A stretch of DNA of 64,000 bases from Reichenbachiella sp. 5M10 (GTDB taxonomy: Bacteria; Bacteroidota; Bacteroidia; Cytophagales; Cyclobacteriaceae), in the NCBI RefSeq assembly GCF_002742335.1, contig NZ_MDGR01000007.1:3476501-3540500 (forward strand), written 5' to 3'. Numbering within the stretch: the first letter of the stretch is position 1; every line of letters begins with the position of its first letter. Positions 1 through 8,227 of the stretch are shown here, one piece after another. Under the pieces are notes generated by a model, which saw nothing but the letters and a program-made list of their open reading frames with translations, made no database searches and was not told where the DNA came from. Made by a program: the position numbers and the translations under genes.

Positions 1-376
1 AGGTTTCGGCATAGTGCAAGTAGTGATCCTCATTTTCGCTAATCAAACTACTGTTGCTCATTATCAATTCATAATAAACCCGAGCACTGTCATAGTCATG
101 AAGTTGGTAATACCCGTAGGCAAGCTCCAGTCTGACAGTATCGTCCGTCGGCACAATACCCAAAGCCCTATGGTATAATTTCACTCCTTTGGCGTAGGCC
201 AAATCCTGATAAAACTGGGCTGCTCTCGCTTTGATTCGCTCATAATTTTGATATTTGACTGAGCCTACAGTCACTGTAGCTCCGTACACTTGTGTCATAA
301 CAATTTGACTCAGCCATACAAACGCAATCAATACGATGACTCTTTTTATCCACAATATTTTTGTTGAATTTTTCAT
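1..376 (-). CDS. TPR-containing surface protein, probably OmpA family (partial)
   Basis: The gene starts at the ATG at 376-374 and runs off the left edge, so only about 125 N-terminal residues are visible and no C-terminal domain can be checked. The N-terminus has a basic stretch followed by a hydrophobic segment (IVLIAFVWLSQIV), consistent with a signal peptide. Residues about 45-125 are helical with TPR-like spacing, including AYGYYQLHDYDSARVYYELI. The gene begins 12 bases after the stop codon of the PorP/SprF gene on the same strand, so the two are almost certainly cotranscribed. In Bacteroidota, PorP/SprF genes are commonly followed by a TPR-plus-OmpA protein that anchors to peptidoglycan; that family assignment is inferred from context plus the TPR-like N-terminus. 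It could also be a stand-alone TPR protein. Confidence 0.6.
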   Translation of the reverse strand, partial: MKNSTKILWIKRVIVLIAFVWLSQIVMTQVYGATVTVGSVKYQNYERIKARAAQFYQDLAYAKGVKLYHRALGIVPTDDTVRLELAYGYYQLHDYDSARVYYELIMSNSSLISENEDHYLHYAET

Positions 377-388
377 AAATACAAATGT

Positions 389-1339
389 TTAAAAGTATCT
401 AGGAGTTACTATTCTATCTGATTTCAAATTGAACACGTAGTTGATCATCAACTCGTGCGAACCACTATTGACTCTGCTCAAATCGGTCGTCGTGTAAAAA
501 TCATAAGCATACCCAATTTGCAAACTAGGAGTCAATTGGAGCTGAATCAACGCATCGAAGCTATCAAACGAACGATACGACACACCCAACCAAAGCAACT
601 CATTGATCAAAAAATTGGCATTGAGATCTACTTGAAGCGGGGCTCCTTCTACCCACTTGAACAGCACATTTGGCTTCAATTTCAAATGTCTATTGAGTTC
701 GAACACATACCCTGCCGAAGCAAAATAGTGACGAATCAATTGTGCATCCGCATCCAATTCATTGCCTGTATTGGGATCGATCGGAACATCTAGACCTCCA
801 GATACCGAATGATTGATCAACTGTGGCACAGAAAACCCCACATAAAATCGATCTGAGTACCACATGATTCCTGCTCCTGCGTTGGGAGAAAGATCGTTGA
901 TGTTTTGGCTTGCCAAATTAGGGTCATTGTTCATATTCTCTGTAAAATCCGCCTTGTACTGATGTATACTGGCTTGCAAACCAAATGACAGCTTACTCCG
1001 CTGTGTCACGCTGATCCGGTATGCATAACTCAAGCTGGCTCCAAACTGATGGGTCACACCTATCTCATCATTGATAAGGATACCTCCCAAAGCGATGTTT
1101 CGATACTTGATTGGACTATGAATCGAAAAAGTCTGCGTCTTTGGTGCTCCTTCGAACCCTGCCCACTGGTGCCTAGCCAAAAAACTAGTGCTAATGCCCT
1201 CATGAATCCCTGTATACGCTGGATTGAGTGCCAACTGATTGAACATGTACTGGGTGAACATCGCCTGCTGTTGTGCTTGCCCAGTGTACGCACTCCACAG
1301 GAGTGTACTCACGAGTATTGCTTTAAAAATTGTTTTCAT
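389..1339 (-). CDS. PorP/SprF family type IX secretion membrane protein
   Basis: This 316-residue protein is recognised as the PorP/SprF family (the group covered by TIGR03519/PF11751). It has a signal peptide ending near TGQAQQQA, and the mature N-terminus carries the family hallmark FTQYMFNQLALNPAYTG followed by RHQWAGFEGAP. The rest alternates short amphipathic strands, as expected for an outer-membrane beta-barrel, and the C-terminus is short and ends in an aromatic residue (RYF). Family members sit in the outer membrane and support secretion or surface attachment of particular type IX cargo; here the probable cargo is the adhesin encoded 21 bases upstream on the same strand. The neighbouring downstream gene starts 12 bases after its stop. 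The length is normal for the family. The specific partnership with the adhesin is inferred from operon order. Confidence 0.93.
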   Translation of the reverse strand: MKTIFKAILVSTLLWSAYTGQAQQQAMFTQYMFNQLALNPAYTGIHEGISTSFLARHQWAGFEGAPKTQTFSIHSPIKYRNIALGGILINDEIGVTHQFGASLSYAYRISVTQRSKLSFGLQASIHQYKADFTENMNNDPNLASQNINDLSPNAGAGIMWYSDRFYVGFSVPQLINHSVSGGLDVPIDPNTGNELDADAQLIRHYFASAGYVFELNRHLKLKPNVLFKWVEGAPLQVDLNANFLINELLWLGVSYRSFDSFDALIQLQLTPSLQIGYAYDFYTTTDLSRVNSGSHELMINYVFNLKSDRIVTPRYF

Positions 1340-1360
1340 GGTTATGGTATGTTTATTCCG

Positions 1361-4300
1361 TTATAGTACTTGAACAAAGCCTTTGAGTAATGATTTACCC
1401 TCTCCTAGATCGATCACGTAGAAGTAGGTACCCTCAGGGAGGTTACTACTACCAAGTCGGTTGCCGTCGCCTAGGAAGGCTCTGTCTTCATTATTATATC
1501 CTTTGGTTTCCCAAACTTTATTACCCCATCGGTTGAATACCTGAACATGGTTGTTTGGGTAGCTATCTATATTTCTGATTTGCAGTCTATTATATGGATA
1601 AGGACTCGTTTTAGAGATAACGTTGTTGAGTACCTCTGCACTGTCTCCGTCAGGTCCTTCTTCACTATCTGGTCTATTGTCACCATCCGAATCTAGATCG
1701 AGGTAGTTAGGTACACCATCTCCATCCACATCTGACTCACCTTCGATCTCATCAGAGATGCCGTCACCATCCGAGTCTAGATCAAGGTAATTCGGTATTC
1801 CGTCGTTGTCTGCATCTTCAACTCCTTCGTTTCTATCCAAAATACCATCAGCATCGGAATCTTCATCCAAATAGTTTGGAATAGTATCCCCATCGACATC
1901 TTCTGTTCCCTCCTCTTCGTCAGAGATTCCATCGTTATCGGTGTCCTGCTTCATGATTGTGAATACTATCTCTCCCGTCGCACATGCTCCTGAGGCGTCA
2001 CATACTTCATAAATCAAACTTACTTCTCCACTGAAACCTACTGGAGAGGAATAACTTAGACTGGAACCTGTCAATGAACTGTAGCCACTAGAAGTATCCG
2101 ATATTATTTGATAAGTAAAGCTGGTATCATCGATATCTGAAACCAATGTGGATAGATCAATTGTAACTCCCTCCAAAGACTCTACACTGGCACTAAAATC
2201 CTCAACCACAGGTCTGTCATTTTGTGGTATGATTGTCAAATCTACTGTCACCACCTCACTAGCCTCTCTCCCGTCATTGACGACATAGGTAAAGCTATCA
2301 GTACTCGTCTCTGACCCATCATGCACATAGAGGAAGCTACCGTCTGTATTGAAAGTCAATGTGCCGTTAGTCACGTCACTCTCCAATGTGGCTATGAGGG
2401 TATTGCTATCCGCATCTGTATCATTGGACAAAACACCAGTAGCTGCAGTTTCATTGTTAGTAGAACCCTCATTGTAAGTATATGAATCTGCAATCGCTAC
2501 TGGCCGGTTGTTTGGGTTGGCCTCACACTGTGGTGTCGCTGGAGGATAAGAGACTGACATCTCACTCTCTGGATTCACAGAAACTTTCACTGACATTCCA
2601 TCTCTCAATCCATCTTCTACTCTAATCCACTGACCTCCTACAAAATCCCACCCTGGCCATGCCGTACCGTTGCCTTCTGCATCTACTTCAGCACCAGGCC
2701 ATAGCAGCTGACCTGAAAGACTCTGTCCCGTCAGTAATTGTGCTACACTTCCATCTGCTTTGATCCATTCGATCTGAGCTGTCAAACCTTCAGAATCAAA
2801 ACCTACAGCTGTCACTTGATAATTCACATAAGGCACATCGTTGATACAAACCTCTTCCATGGTGATCTCAATGGACCTATTCTCCATAGCTGTCACTACC
2901 AACACCCCTGTAGCTGTCCCGCCCTTTCCGTCACTTACGACATAAGTCACAGTGATATCACCAACATAATCTACTGGGGGAGTAACCACCACATCACCAT
3001 CAGCATCTACTGCCGTCGTACCCTGATCTGTAGTCACCGAGCTAACTATCAACACATCGCCTTCTGCATCTGTATCATTGGCTAGTACATCCACCGTCAG
3101 TACTTCGCCCTCTTGTATAGTAGTCATTTCACCTGCTACTACTGGGGCATCGTTCGTGCCAGTGACAGTGATCGTTACGGTTTGAGTGGAACTGGTAACT
3201 CCGTCGTTATCCGTCGCAGTGTAAGTGAATGTCACGTCTTCTGTCGCGCCAGCTGCCAAAGCTTCAAACTCTCCATTCGGATCGAAGCTATACGTACCGT
3301 CTCCGTTGAAAGTGAGGTTTCCTTTTGTGGTGTCGTCTACCAAAGCGTAGCTCACTACCGTACCATCTACATCAGTTGCTGCGGGTACACTTGTGCTCAG
3401 CGTAGTTTCTTCGTCGGTGCCTTGTGCATCGTTGCTTGCTACTGGGGCATCGTTCGTTCCTGTTACAGTGATCGTTACGGTTTGCGTGCCGCTTACTGTG
3501 CCATCATTGTCAGTGGCGGTGTAAGTGAATGTCACGTCTTCTGTCGCGCCAGCTGCCAAGGCTTCAAACTCTCCATTCGGATCGAAGCTATACGTACCGT
3601 CTCCGTTGAAGGTCAAGTCGCCTTTTGCTACATCTGCAATTAGAGCATAGCTCACTACCGTGCCGTCCACATCAGTTGCTGCGGGTACACTTGTGCTCAG
3701 CGTAGTTTCTTCGTCGGTGCCTTGGGCATCGTTTGAGGCTACTGGCGCATCGTTCGTACCTGTTACAGTGATCGTTACGGTTTGCGTTCCGCTTACTGTG
3801 CCATCATTGTCAGTGGCGGTGTAAGTGAATGTCACGTCTTCTGTCGCGCCGGCTGCCAAGGCTTCAAACTCTCCATTCGGATCGAAGCTATACGTACCGT
3901 CTCCGTTGAAGGTGAGGTTTCCTTTTGTGGTGTCGTCTACCAAAGCGTAGCTCACTACCGTACCATCTACATCAGTTGCGGCTGGTACACTTGTGCTCAG
4001 CGTAGTTTCTTCGTCGGTGCCTTGTGCATCGTTGGAAGCTACTGGCGCATCGTTCGTGCCAGTGACAGTGATCGTTACGGTTTGCGTTCCGCTTACTGTG
4101 CCATCATTGTCAGTGGCGGTGTAAGTGAAAGTCACATCTTCTGTCGCGCCTGTTGCCAAAGCTTCAAACTCTCCATTCGGATCGAAGCTATACGTACCGT
4201 CTCCGTTGAAGGTCAAGTCGCCTTTTGCTACATCTGCAATTAGAGCATAGCTCACTACCGTACCGTCTACATCGGTTGCTGCAGGTACATTTGTGCTCAG

Positions 4301-6757
4301 CGTAGTTTCTTCGTCGGTGCCTTGGGCATCGTTGGAAGCTACTGGGGCGTCGTTTACCGCAACCACAGTAATATCCAAATCACCGGTATCAGTAGTCGTT
4401 CCATCCGTTACCGTGTAGGTCGCAGTTGGCACTGAACCGAAATAGTTACCCACAGGCACGAAAGTGTAACTACCATCAGCATTAATGGTCAAATCTCCCT
4501 CTACCAAATTAGCCGTTTGTCCCGCTGTATAAATTGAAAACCCAATTTGAAACTGCGTCACAGTGAGTACATCACCATCCACATCGGTATCATTGTTCAA
4601 TACACCGCTTGCGGCATTTACATTCAATGTAATGTCTTCATTTGTACTGTTGCTGTCATCACCAGCGACAGGAGCCCCATCGTTGATTGGATTCACAGTA
4701 ATAGTCATGGTATAGCTAGACACAGAATAACTAAAACCATCACTCACCAAAAACCCAAACTGGGTATATGGACTTCCATTTTCATTTGCATCTGGAGCAA
4801 ACATCAAATCATCTATGTCGGCAGCTAGTACATCGTCATTGACTGCCACCTCTTCACCAGAGGTATAAAGCCCATCGGCATTTGCATCTACAAAAAGAAT
4901 TCCCTCTCCAGGCAGATTAGTGATTCTTATAGAAGCCAAAACATCCGAAGCATCCCCATCTGTAAAAGCAAAGTCAGTACTACTAAAACCATAATTGATA
5001 TCTTCATCAGTAGCTACTGAATTGTTCGCTGATTCAGGAAAATCATTGACAGTGATGGTTACCTCTGCTGTCTCACAAAACACTGGAGAACCATCATCGC
5101 ACACTTCATATTCGAAAGTAGCCTCACCTGTAAACACCCCACTGGCCGGGGTAAAATCGAAAGTACCATTAGAATATATAGTCAAACTCCCACTAGAGGG
5201 GCCAGACACTGGAGTCGTATTGATCGTCAATAAATCACCATTCGGATCAGAATCATTCGCCAAAAGATCGCTACCAGAGATTGATTCACCCTCGTTGATT
5301 TTGAAAGTATCATCGGTCAAAGCTGGCGCACAATTGGTCACCACTGTATATGTAATTTGATCAAAATCAGAAGTAGAGTTCCACCATGTATTGATGGTAT
5401 TGCTGTCGCCAAAACCAGCAGCATTGAAAGCCCAAGAATGACAAGTAGCACCCGACCCCACAGGCAAATCAGGAGTACACCCATCCATCTCCGTGCTCCC
5501 TCCTACATTGGAATCATCCCAATAAATCTCAAGCTCTCTCGGAGTACCAGGCCTTACCAAATTCACATCGTACCCATTTGGGTTGCCTTCTACATCATAC
5601 AACGGGATGTGGGTGTAGCCATAACTAATTTCTGCAATCACGTCTATTGGTGTACCTGGCGTGATATCATTGCCCGCTCCATCTTTCCCATCCCAAGCCA
5701 CACAGTTTTCACCAGAATCAACCACCGTTGTAGTCAACACATCAATCCCTGCGTCATAAATACCATTTTGGTTGACATCTATCAAGACATCGGCAATTCC
5801 TGATTTATTCGAATTTATATTGACACACCAATTGCCAGGCCCACCTGCGCATTCGGTCATACTGATGTTTCCAATTATACTTCCCTCCACACCTGATGGA
5901 AACTCTGATTCATCTGGCTCATTTAGGAATATTGGATACTCCAAAAAGCTGAGATTACCTATTCCAGATTTTCTATCCTCGAAAGGATCTCCAGTATTGG
6001 CTGTACCCGTAGAGTTGGACAGCACGGTAAAATACCCTGGCTGAAAGTCATTGAATACGATTTCGGTAACTACACTGTCTATTGAATAGTTGAAAAGTGA
6101 GGCTGACCAGTCATAAAAACCGTCAACTGGACTATACGCATCAACCTCCCATTTTTTAGACCACAATCTCCCATCAACTGCTGTAGAAGTACTTTGATCG
6201 ACTACAGTCACATCAAAGAGATCCACATAAAACGCACCACTCCCTCCTGCGAATGCAAACTCAATATAGTAGTCTCCATTTTTAGTAGGATCTAGGGTAA
6301 TGCCATTCACATAGCCATTCATCATATCCACCACCGAAGGACCAGCCGCAGCTTGACTGTACAAAGGCACCCATCCTGGATTGCCAGGCGCTAGCGTACT
6401 CCAAGCAGTTGCTACCCCATCTGGGTCAACTACTCTAACTAGGACATCAAAAGATCGAAGCGAACCATCTGCTCCGTTTTCATAAGGATTGATATTGAAG
6501 GCCATATGTATTTCCTCATTGGTATGGTCTCCAATTCGGACATTCAAACGATCATCTTCCGTTGTACCATAGCCACTCCAAAGTGCCCAATAGCTATTGA
6601 CCAAAATGGCCAATCCTCCGTCTTGAGTCTGATCTTGACGCAACTGTTTGGTTCCTTCTCCTCTGACTCCTTGAAGATTACAAGAGATAAAAAGGAGAAT
6701 CAAACAAGTAATTAAACTGAGTTTAGTAGAACTTTCCTTATCGAGCAAATTACACAT
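1361..6757 (-). CDS. Giant repeat adhesin with type IX secretion C-terminal sorting domain
   Basis: The protein has 1798 residues. The N-terminus (start at the ATG at 6757-6755) has a hydrophobic export signal around residues 13-26. Residues about 35-490 match nothing I recognise. From about 490 to 1400 come cadherin/VCBS-type beta-sandwich modules marked by NDAPVA, VLANDTDAEGD and DGTYSF motifs. Residues 802-1201 are four near-identical 100-residue copies. A further pair of cadherin-like modules is followed by a thrombospondin-type-3-like calcium-binding segment (about 1600-1705, repeats of the form DxDxDGxxD). The last about 85 residues contain VQVFNRWGNKVWE and end in KGFVQVL, which is the gliding-motility-associated (CHU_C, type B) sorting domain of type IX cargo. 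The expected role is a secreted or cell-surface-attached adhesin; the ligand is unknown. It heads the operon with PorP/SprF. No consensus promoter was seen upstream. Confidence 0.9.
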   Translation of the reverse strand: MCNLLDKESSTKLSLITCLILLFISCNLQGVRGEGTKQLRQDQTQDGGLAILVNSYWALWSGYGTTEDDRLNVRIGDHTNEEIHMAFNINPYENGADGSLRSFDVLVRVVDPDGVATAWSTLAPGNPGWVPLYSQAAAGPSVVDMMNGYVNGITLDPTKNGDYYIEFAFAGGSGAFYVDLFDVTVVDQSTSTAVDGRLWSKKWEVDAYSPVDGFYDWSASLFNYSIDSVVTEIVFNDFQPGYFTVLSNSTGTANTGDPFEDRKSGIGNLSFLEYPIFLNEPDESEFPSGVEGSIIGNISMTECAGGPGNWCVNINSNKSGIADVLIDVNQNGIYDAGIDVLTTTVVDSGENCVAWDGKDGAGNDITPGTPIDVIAEISYGYTHIPLYDVEGNPNGYDVNLVRPGTPRELEIYWDDSNVGGSTEMDGCTPDLPVGSGATCHSWAFNAAGFGDSNTINTWWNSTSDFDQITYTVVTNCAPALTDDTFKINEGESISGSDLLANDSDPNGDLLTINTTPVSGPSSGSLTIYSNGTFDFTPASGVFTGEATFEYEVCDDGSPVFCETAEVTITVNDFPESANNSVATDEDINYGFSSTDFAFTDGDASDVLASIRITNLPGEGILFVDANADGLYTSGEEVAVNDDVLAADIDDLMFAPDANENGSPYTQFGFLVSDGFSYSVSSYTMTITVNPINDGAPVAGDDSNSTNEDITLNVNAASGVLNNDTDVDGDVLTVTQFQIGFSIYTAGQTANLVEGDLTINADGSYTFVPVGNYFGSVPTATYTVTDGTTTDTGDLDITVVAVNDAPVASNDAQGTDEETTLSTNVPAATDVDGTVVSYALIADVAKGDLTFNGDGTYSFDPNGEFEALATGATEDVTFTYTATDNDGTVSGTQTVTITVTGTNDAPVASNDAQGTDEETTLSTSVPAATDVDGTVVSYALVDDTTKGNLTFNGDGTYSFDPNGEFEALAAGATEDVTFTYTATDNDGTVSGTQTVTITVTGTNDAPVASNDAQGTDEETTLSTSVPAATDVDGTVVSYALIADVAKGDLTFNGDGTYSFDPNGEFEALAAGATEDVTFTYTATDNDGTVSGTQTVTITVTGTNDAPVASNDAQGTDEETTLSTSVPAATDVDGTVVSYALVDDTTKGNLTFNGDGTYSFDPNGEFEALAAGATEDVTFTYTATDNDGVTSSTQTVTITVTGTNDAPVVAGEMTTIQEGEVLTVDVLANDTDAEGDVLIVSSVTTDQGTTAVDADGDVVVTPPVDYVGDITVTYVVSDGKGGTATGVLVVTAMENRSIEITMEEVCINDVPYVNYQVTAVGFDSEGLTAQIEWIKADGSVAQLLTGQSLSGQLLWPGAEVDAEGNGTAWPGWDFVGGQWIRVEDGLRDGMSVKVSVNPESEMSVSYPPATPQCEANPNNRPVAIADSYTYNEGSTNNETAATGVLSNDTDADSNTLIATLESDVTNGTLTFNTDGSFLYVHDGSETSTDSFTYVVNDGREASEVVTVDLTIIPQNDRPVVEDFSASVESLEGVTIDLSTLVSDIDDTSFTYQIISDTSSGYSSLTGSSLSYSSPVGFSGEVSLIYEVCDASGACATGEIVFTIMKQDTDNDGISDEEEGTEDVDGDTIPNYLDEDSDADGILDRNEGVEDADNDGIPNYLDLDSDGDGISDEIEGESDVDGDGVPNYLDLDSDGDNRPDSEEGPDGDSAEVLNNVISKTSPYPYNRLQIRNIDSYPNNHVQVFNRWGNKVWETKGYNNEDRAFLGDGNRLGSSNLPEGTYFYVIDLGEGKSLLKGFVQVL
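3155..4354 (-). repeat. Four tandem 300-bp coding repeats (100 aa each)
   Basis: The sequence repeats with an exact 300-base period, so each copy is in frame and encodes 100 residues beginning NDAPVASNDAQGTDEE. Copies are nearly identical, but the middle alternates between two versions in protein order: LIADVAKGDLTF in copies 1 and 3 and LVDDTTKGNLTF in copies 2 and 4. The first copy also has STNV instead of STSV and LATGA instead of LAAGA, and the last has GVTSSTQ instead of GTVSGTQ. The ABAB order suggests duplication of a two-copy, 600-bp unit. Copy number may vary between strains and collapse in short-read assemblies. Confidence 0.95.
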
Positions 6758-6985
6758 AGCAATTAGATTTAGTGGTTTGGCTTTCTTAGCACCTGATTCT
6801 TATGGAGTTTGGCTTGATTTCCCTCACTCACAACTCAAAGAACATAAAAAGGTCTCTCCTATAGGGTAGCTATTAGTTTAGCGCTCCCTTACTAAAGTTG
6901 AATTGCATATATCTGGCGATGAACGGTTTCCCAGAGGAACAGACTCCAAAACACCTATTCTACGTCTTTTGTTAAGGTGTCCATT

Positions 6986-7006
6986 AGAGAGGCAAGAAGC
7001 CTCTCT
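6986..7006. repeat. Perfect 8-bp inverted repeat upstream of the pyrD promoter
   Basis: AGAGAGGC and GCCTCTCT are separated by AAGAA. It lies about 70 bases upstream of the pyrD -33 element and about 230 bases upstream of the adhesin start, and is not followed by a T tract on either strand. It could be an operator or a leader hairpin; nothing in the sequence decides this. Confidence 0.4.
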
Positions 7007-7076
7007 GTTATACATTGGATTGTTTTATGCGATGACAATCTCTCTTACACGCATCATTATTACTCTATTCATAGTA

Positions 7077-7104
7077 TTGAATCAGGAACGAGTTCTTAAT
7101 TTTG
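7077..7104 (+). promoter_or_regulatory. Predicted pyrD promoter (TTG-N17-TAATTTTG)
   Basis: TTG at 7077-7079 and TAATTTTG at 7097-7104 are separated by 17 bases. The second element fits the Bacteroidota -7 consensus TAnnTTTG exactly; the spacing is at the short end of the usual range. The start codon follows 16 bases after the -7 element, giving a very short leader. Confidence 0.6.
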
Positions 7105-7120
7105 CGACTGTCTACAACCA

Positions 7121-8155
7121 ATGACTATGTACAAAATATTTATACGCCCACTCTTGTTTCTATTCAACCCAGAAAAGGCGCACCATATCACTTTCTTCTT
7201 TCTCAAACTAGCTACTAAACTCCCTCTAGGGATCGCTCTGATCAAGCTGTTCAGCCCCCGAATCAAAGCCCAACCCAAAGAGTTATTCGGCATCCAGTTT
7301 CCCAACTCAATCGGGCTGGCAGCTGGACTAGACAAAAATGCCGAGGCAATAGACGCCTTTGCAGCACTAGGGTTTGGATTCGTCGAAATCGGCACTGTGA
7401 CACCCAAACCACAACCTGGCAATCCTCTCCCTCGTCTCTTTCGTTTGAAACAAGATCAAGCACTCATCAACCGTATGGGGTTCAACAACGGCGGGGTGGA
7501 GATTATCAAAGAAAGGCTCAAGAAAAGAAAGTCCAACGTTATCGTCGGTGGCAACATCGGCAAAAACAAAGTCACCCCCAACGAGCAAGCGGTCAACGAC
7601 TACTTAATTTGCTTCCATGAGCTTTTCGATTGGGTTGACTATTTTGTGGTCAACGTGAGCTCACCCAACACTCCTGGTCTACGCGAACTCCAAGAGAAAA
7701 AACCCCTGTCGGATATTCTCAACAGGCTGATGGACGAGAATAAAAAGAAGGCAGTACAAAAACCAATCTTGCTAAAAATCGCGCCAGACTTGACCGAGGA
7801 TCAACTCAAAGACATCATCGAAATCGTAGACGAAACCCAAATCGCTGGTATCATCGCTACCAACACGACCATCGACCGCTCAGGTCTCCAGTCAGACCAA
7901 GCTCTCATCGACAACATCGGCGCGGGAGGTCTCAGCGGATCGCCTGTACATCAAAAATCAACCGATGTGATCCGTTTCCTACACGAGCAATCGAAGGGCA
8001 GTTTTCCTATCATCGGAGTAGGAGGTATCAATTCTGCAAAAAGGGCCATTGATAAATTCGATGCAGGAGCCAGCATGGTACAGCTCTACAGTGGATTCAT
8101 CTACGAAGGGCCAGCCCTCATCCAAAAAATCAACAACAGCATCTCTACAAATTGA
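7121..8155 (+). CDS. pyrD: Quinone-dependent dihydroorotate dehydrogenase (class 2)
   Basis: The 344-residue protein oxidises dihydroorotate to orotate in pyrimidine synthesis, passing electrons to membrane quinone. The N-terminus has the class 2 membrane-association extension ([17 protein letters not shown]), followed by the FMN barrel: [47 protein letters not shown], the active-site loop [15 protein letters not shown] with the catalytic Ser typical of class 2, then KIAPDLT, ATNTT, GGLSG and IIGVGGI. ATG codons exist at 7121 and 7127; the second ([10 protein letters not shown]) fits the family slightly better, so the first two residues are uncertain. Its promoter lies immediately upstream. 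It is followed after 72 bases by ftsK, with no terminator seen between. Confidence 0.96.
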   Translation: MTMYKIFIRPLLFLFNPEKAHHITFFFLKLATKLPLGIALIKLFSPRIKAQPKELFGIQFPNSIGLAAGLDKNAEAIDAFAALGFGFVEIGTVTPKPQPGNPLPRLFRLKQDQALINRMGFNNGGVEIIKERLKKRKSNVIVGGNIGKNKVTPNEQAVNDYLICFHELFDWVDYFVVNVSSPNTPGLRELQEKKPLSDILNRLMDENKKKAVQKPILLKIAPDLTEDQLKDIIEIVDETQIAGIIATNTTIDRSGLQSDQALIDNIGAGGLSGSPVHQKSTDVIRFLHEQSKGSFPIIGVGGINSAKRAIDKFDAGASMVQLYSGFIYEGPALIQKINNSISTN

Positions 8156-8227
8156 TAGCATGTCAGCCCCACGAGGCACACAGATTTCTTGACAAATTGT
8201 TTATTTTACGATTCGAAAAAACACTGA

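Larger units (their letters stand above)
6758..7120. other. Intergenic region between adhesin and pyrD
   Basis: These 363 bases separate the divergent adhesin and pyrD genes. They hold a perfect 8-bp inverted repeat (6986-6993 AGAGAGGC with 6999-7006 GCCTCTCT, 5-base loop) that lacks a T run and so is not a normal terminator, and a good pyrD promoter at 7077-7104. No consensus promoter facing the adhesin was found. An open frame at 6903-7124 is not considered a gene. Confidence 0.6.

Noticed and set aside
3113-4243. Two long open frames on the plus strand over the adhesin repeats
   Set aside because: They are antisense to the 300-bp repeats and simply repeat with them; the true gene is the minus-strand adhesin frame, which continues unbroken on both sides.
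3155-4354. Regular direct repeats suggesting a CRISPR-like array
   Set aside because: The unit is 300 bases, in frame and without spacers, and encodes beta-sandwich modules.
6903-7124. 73-codon open frame ahead of pyrD
   Set aside because: It covers the pyrD promoter and start codon, has no recognisable domain or signal, and its composition looks non-coding.
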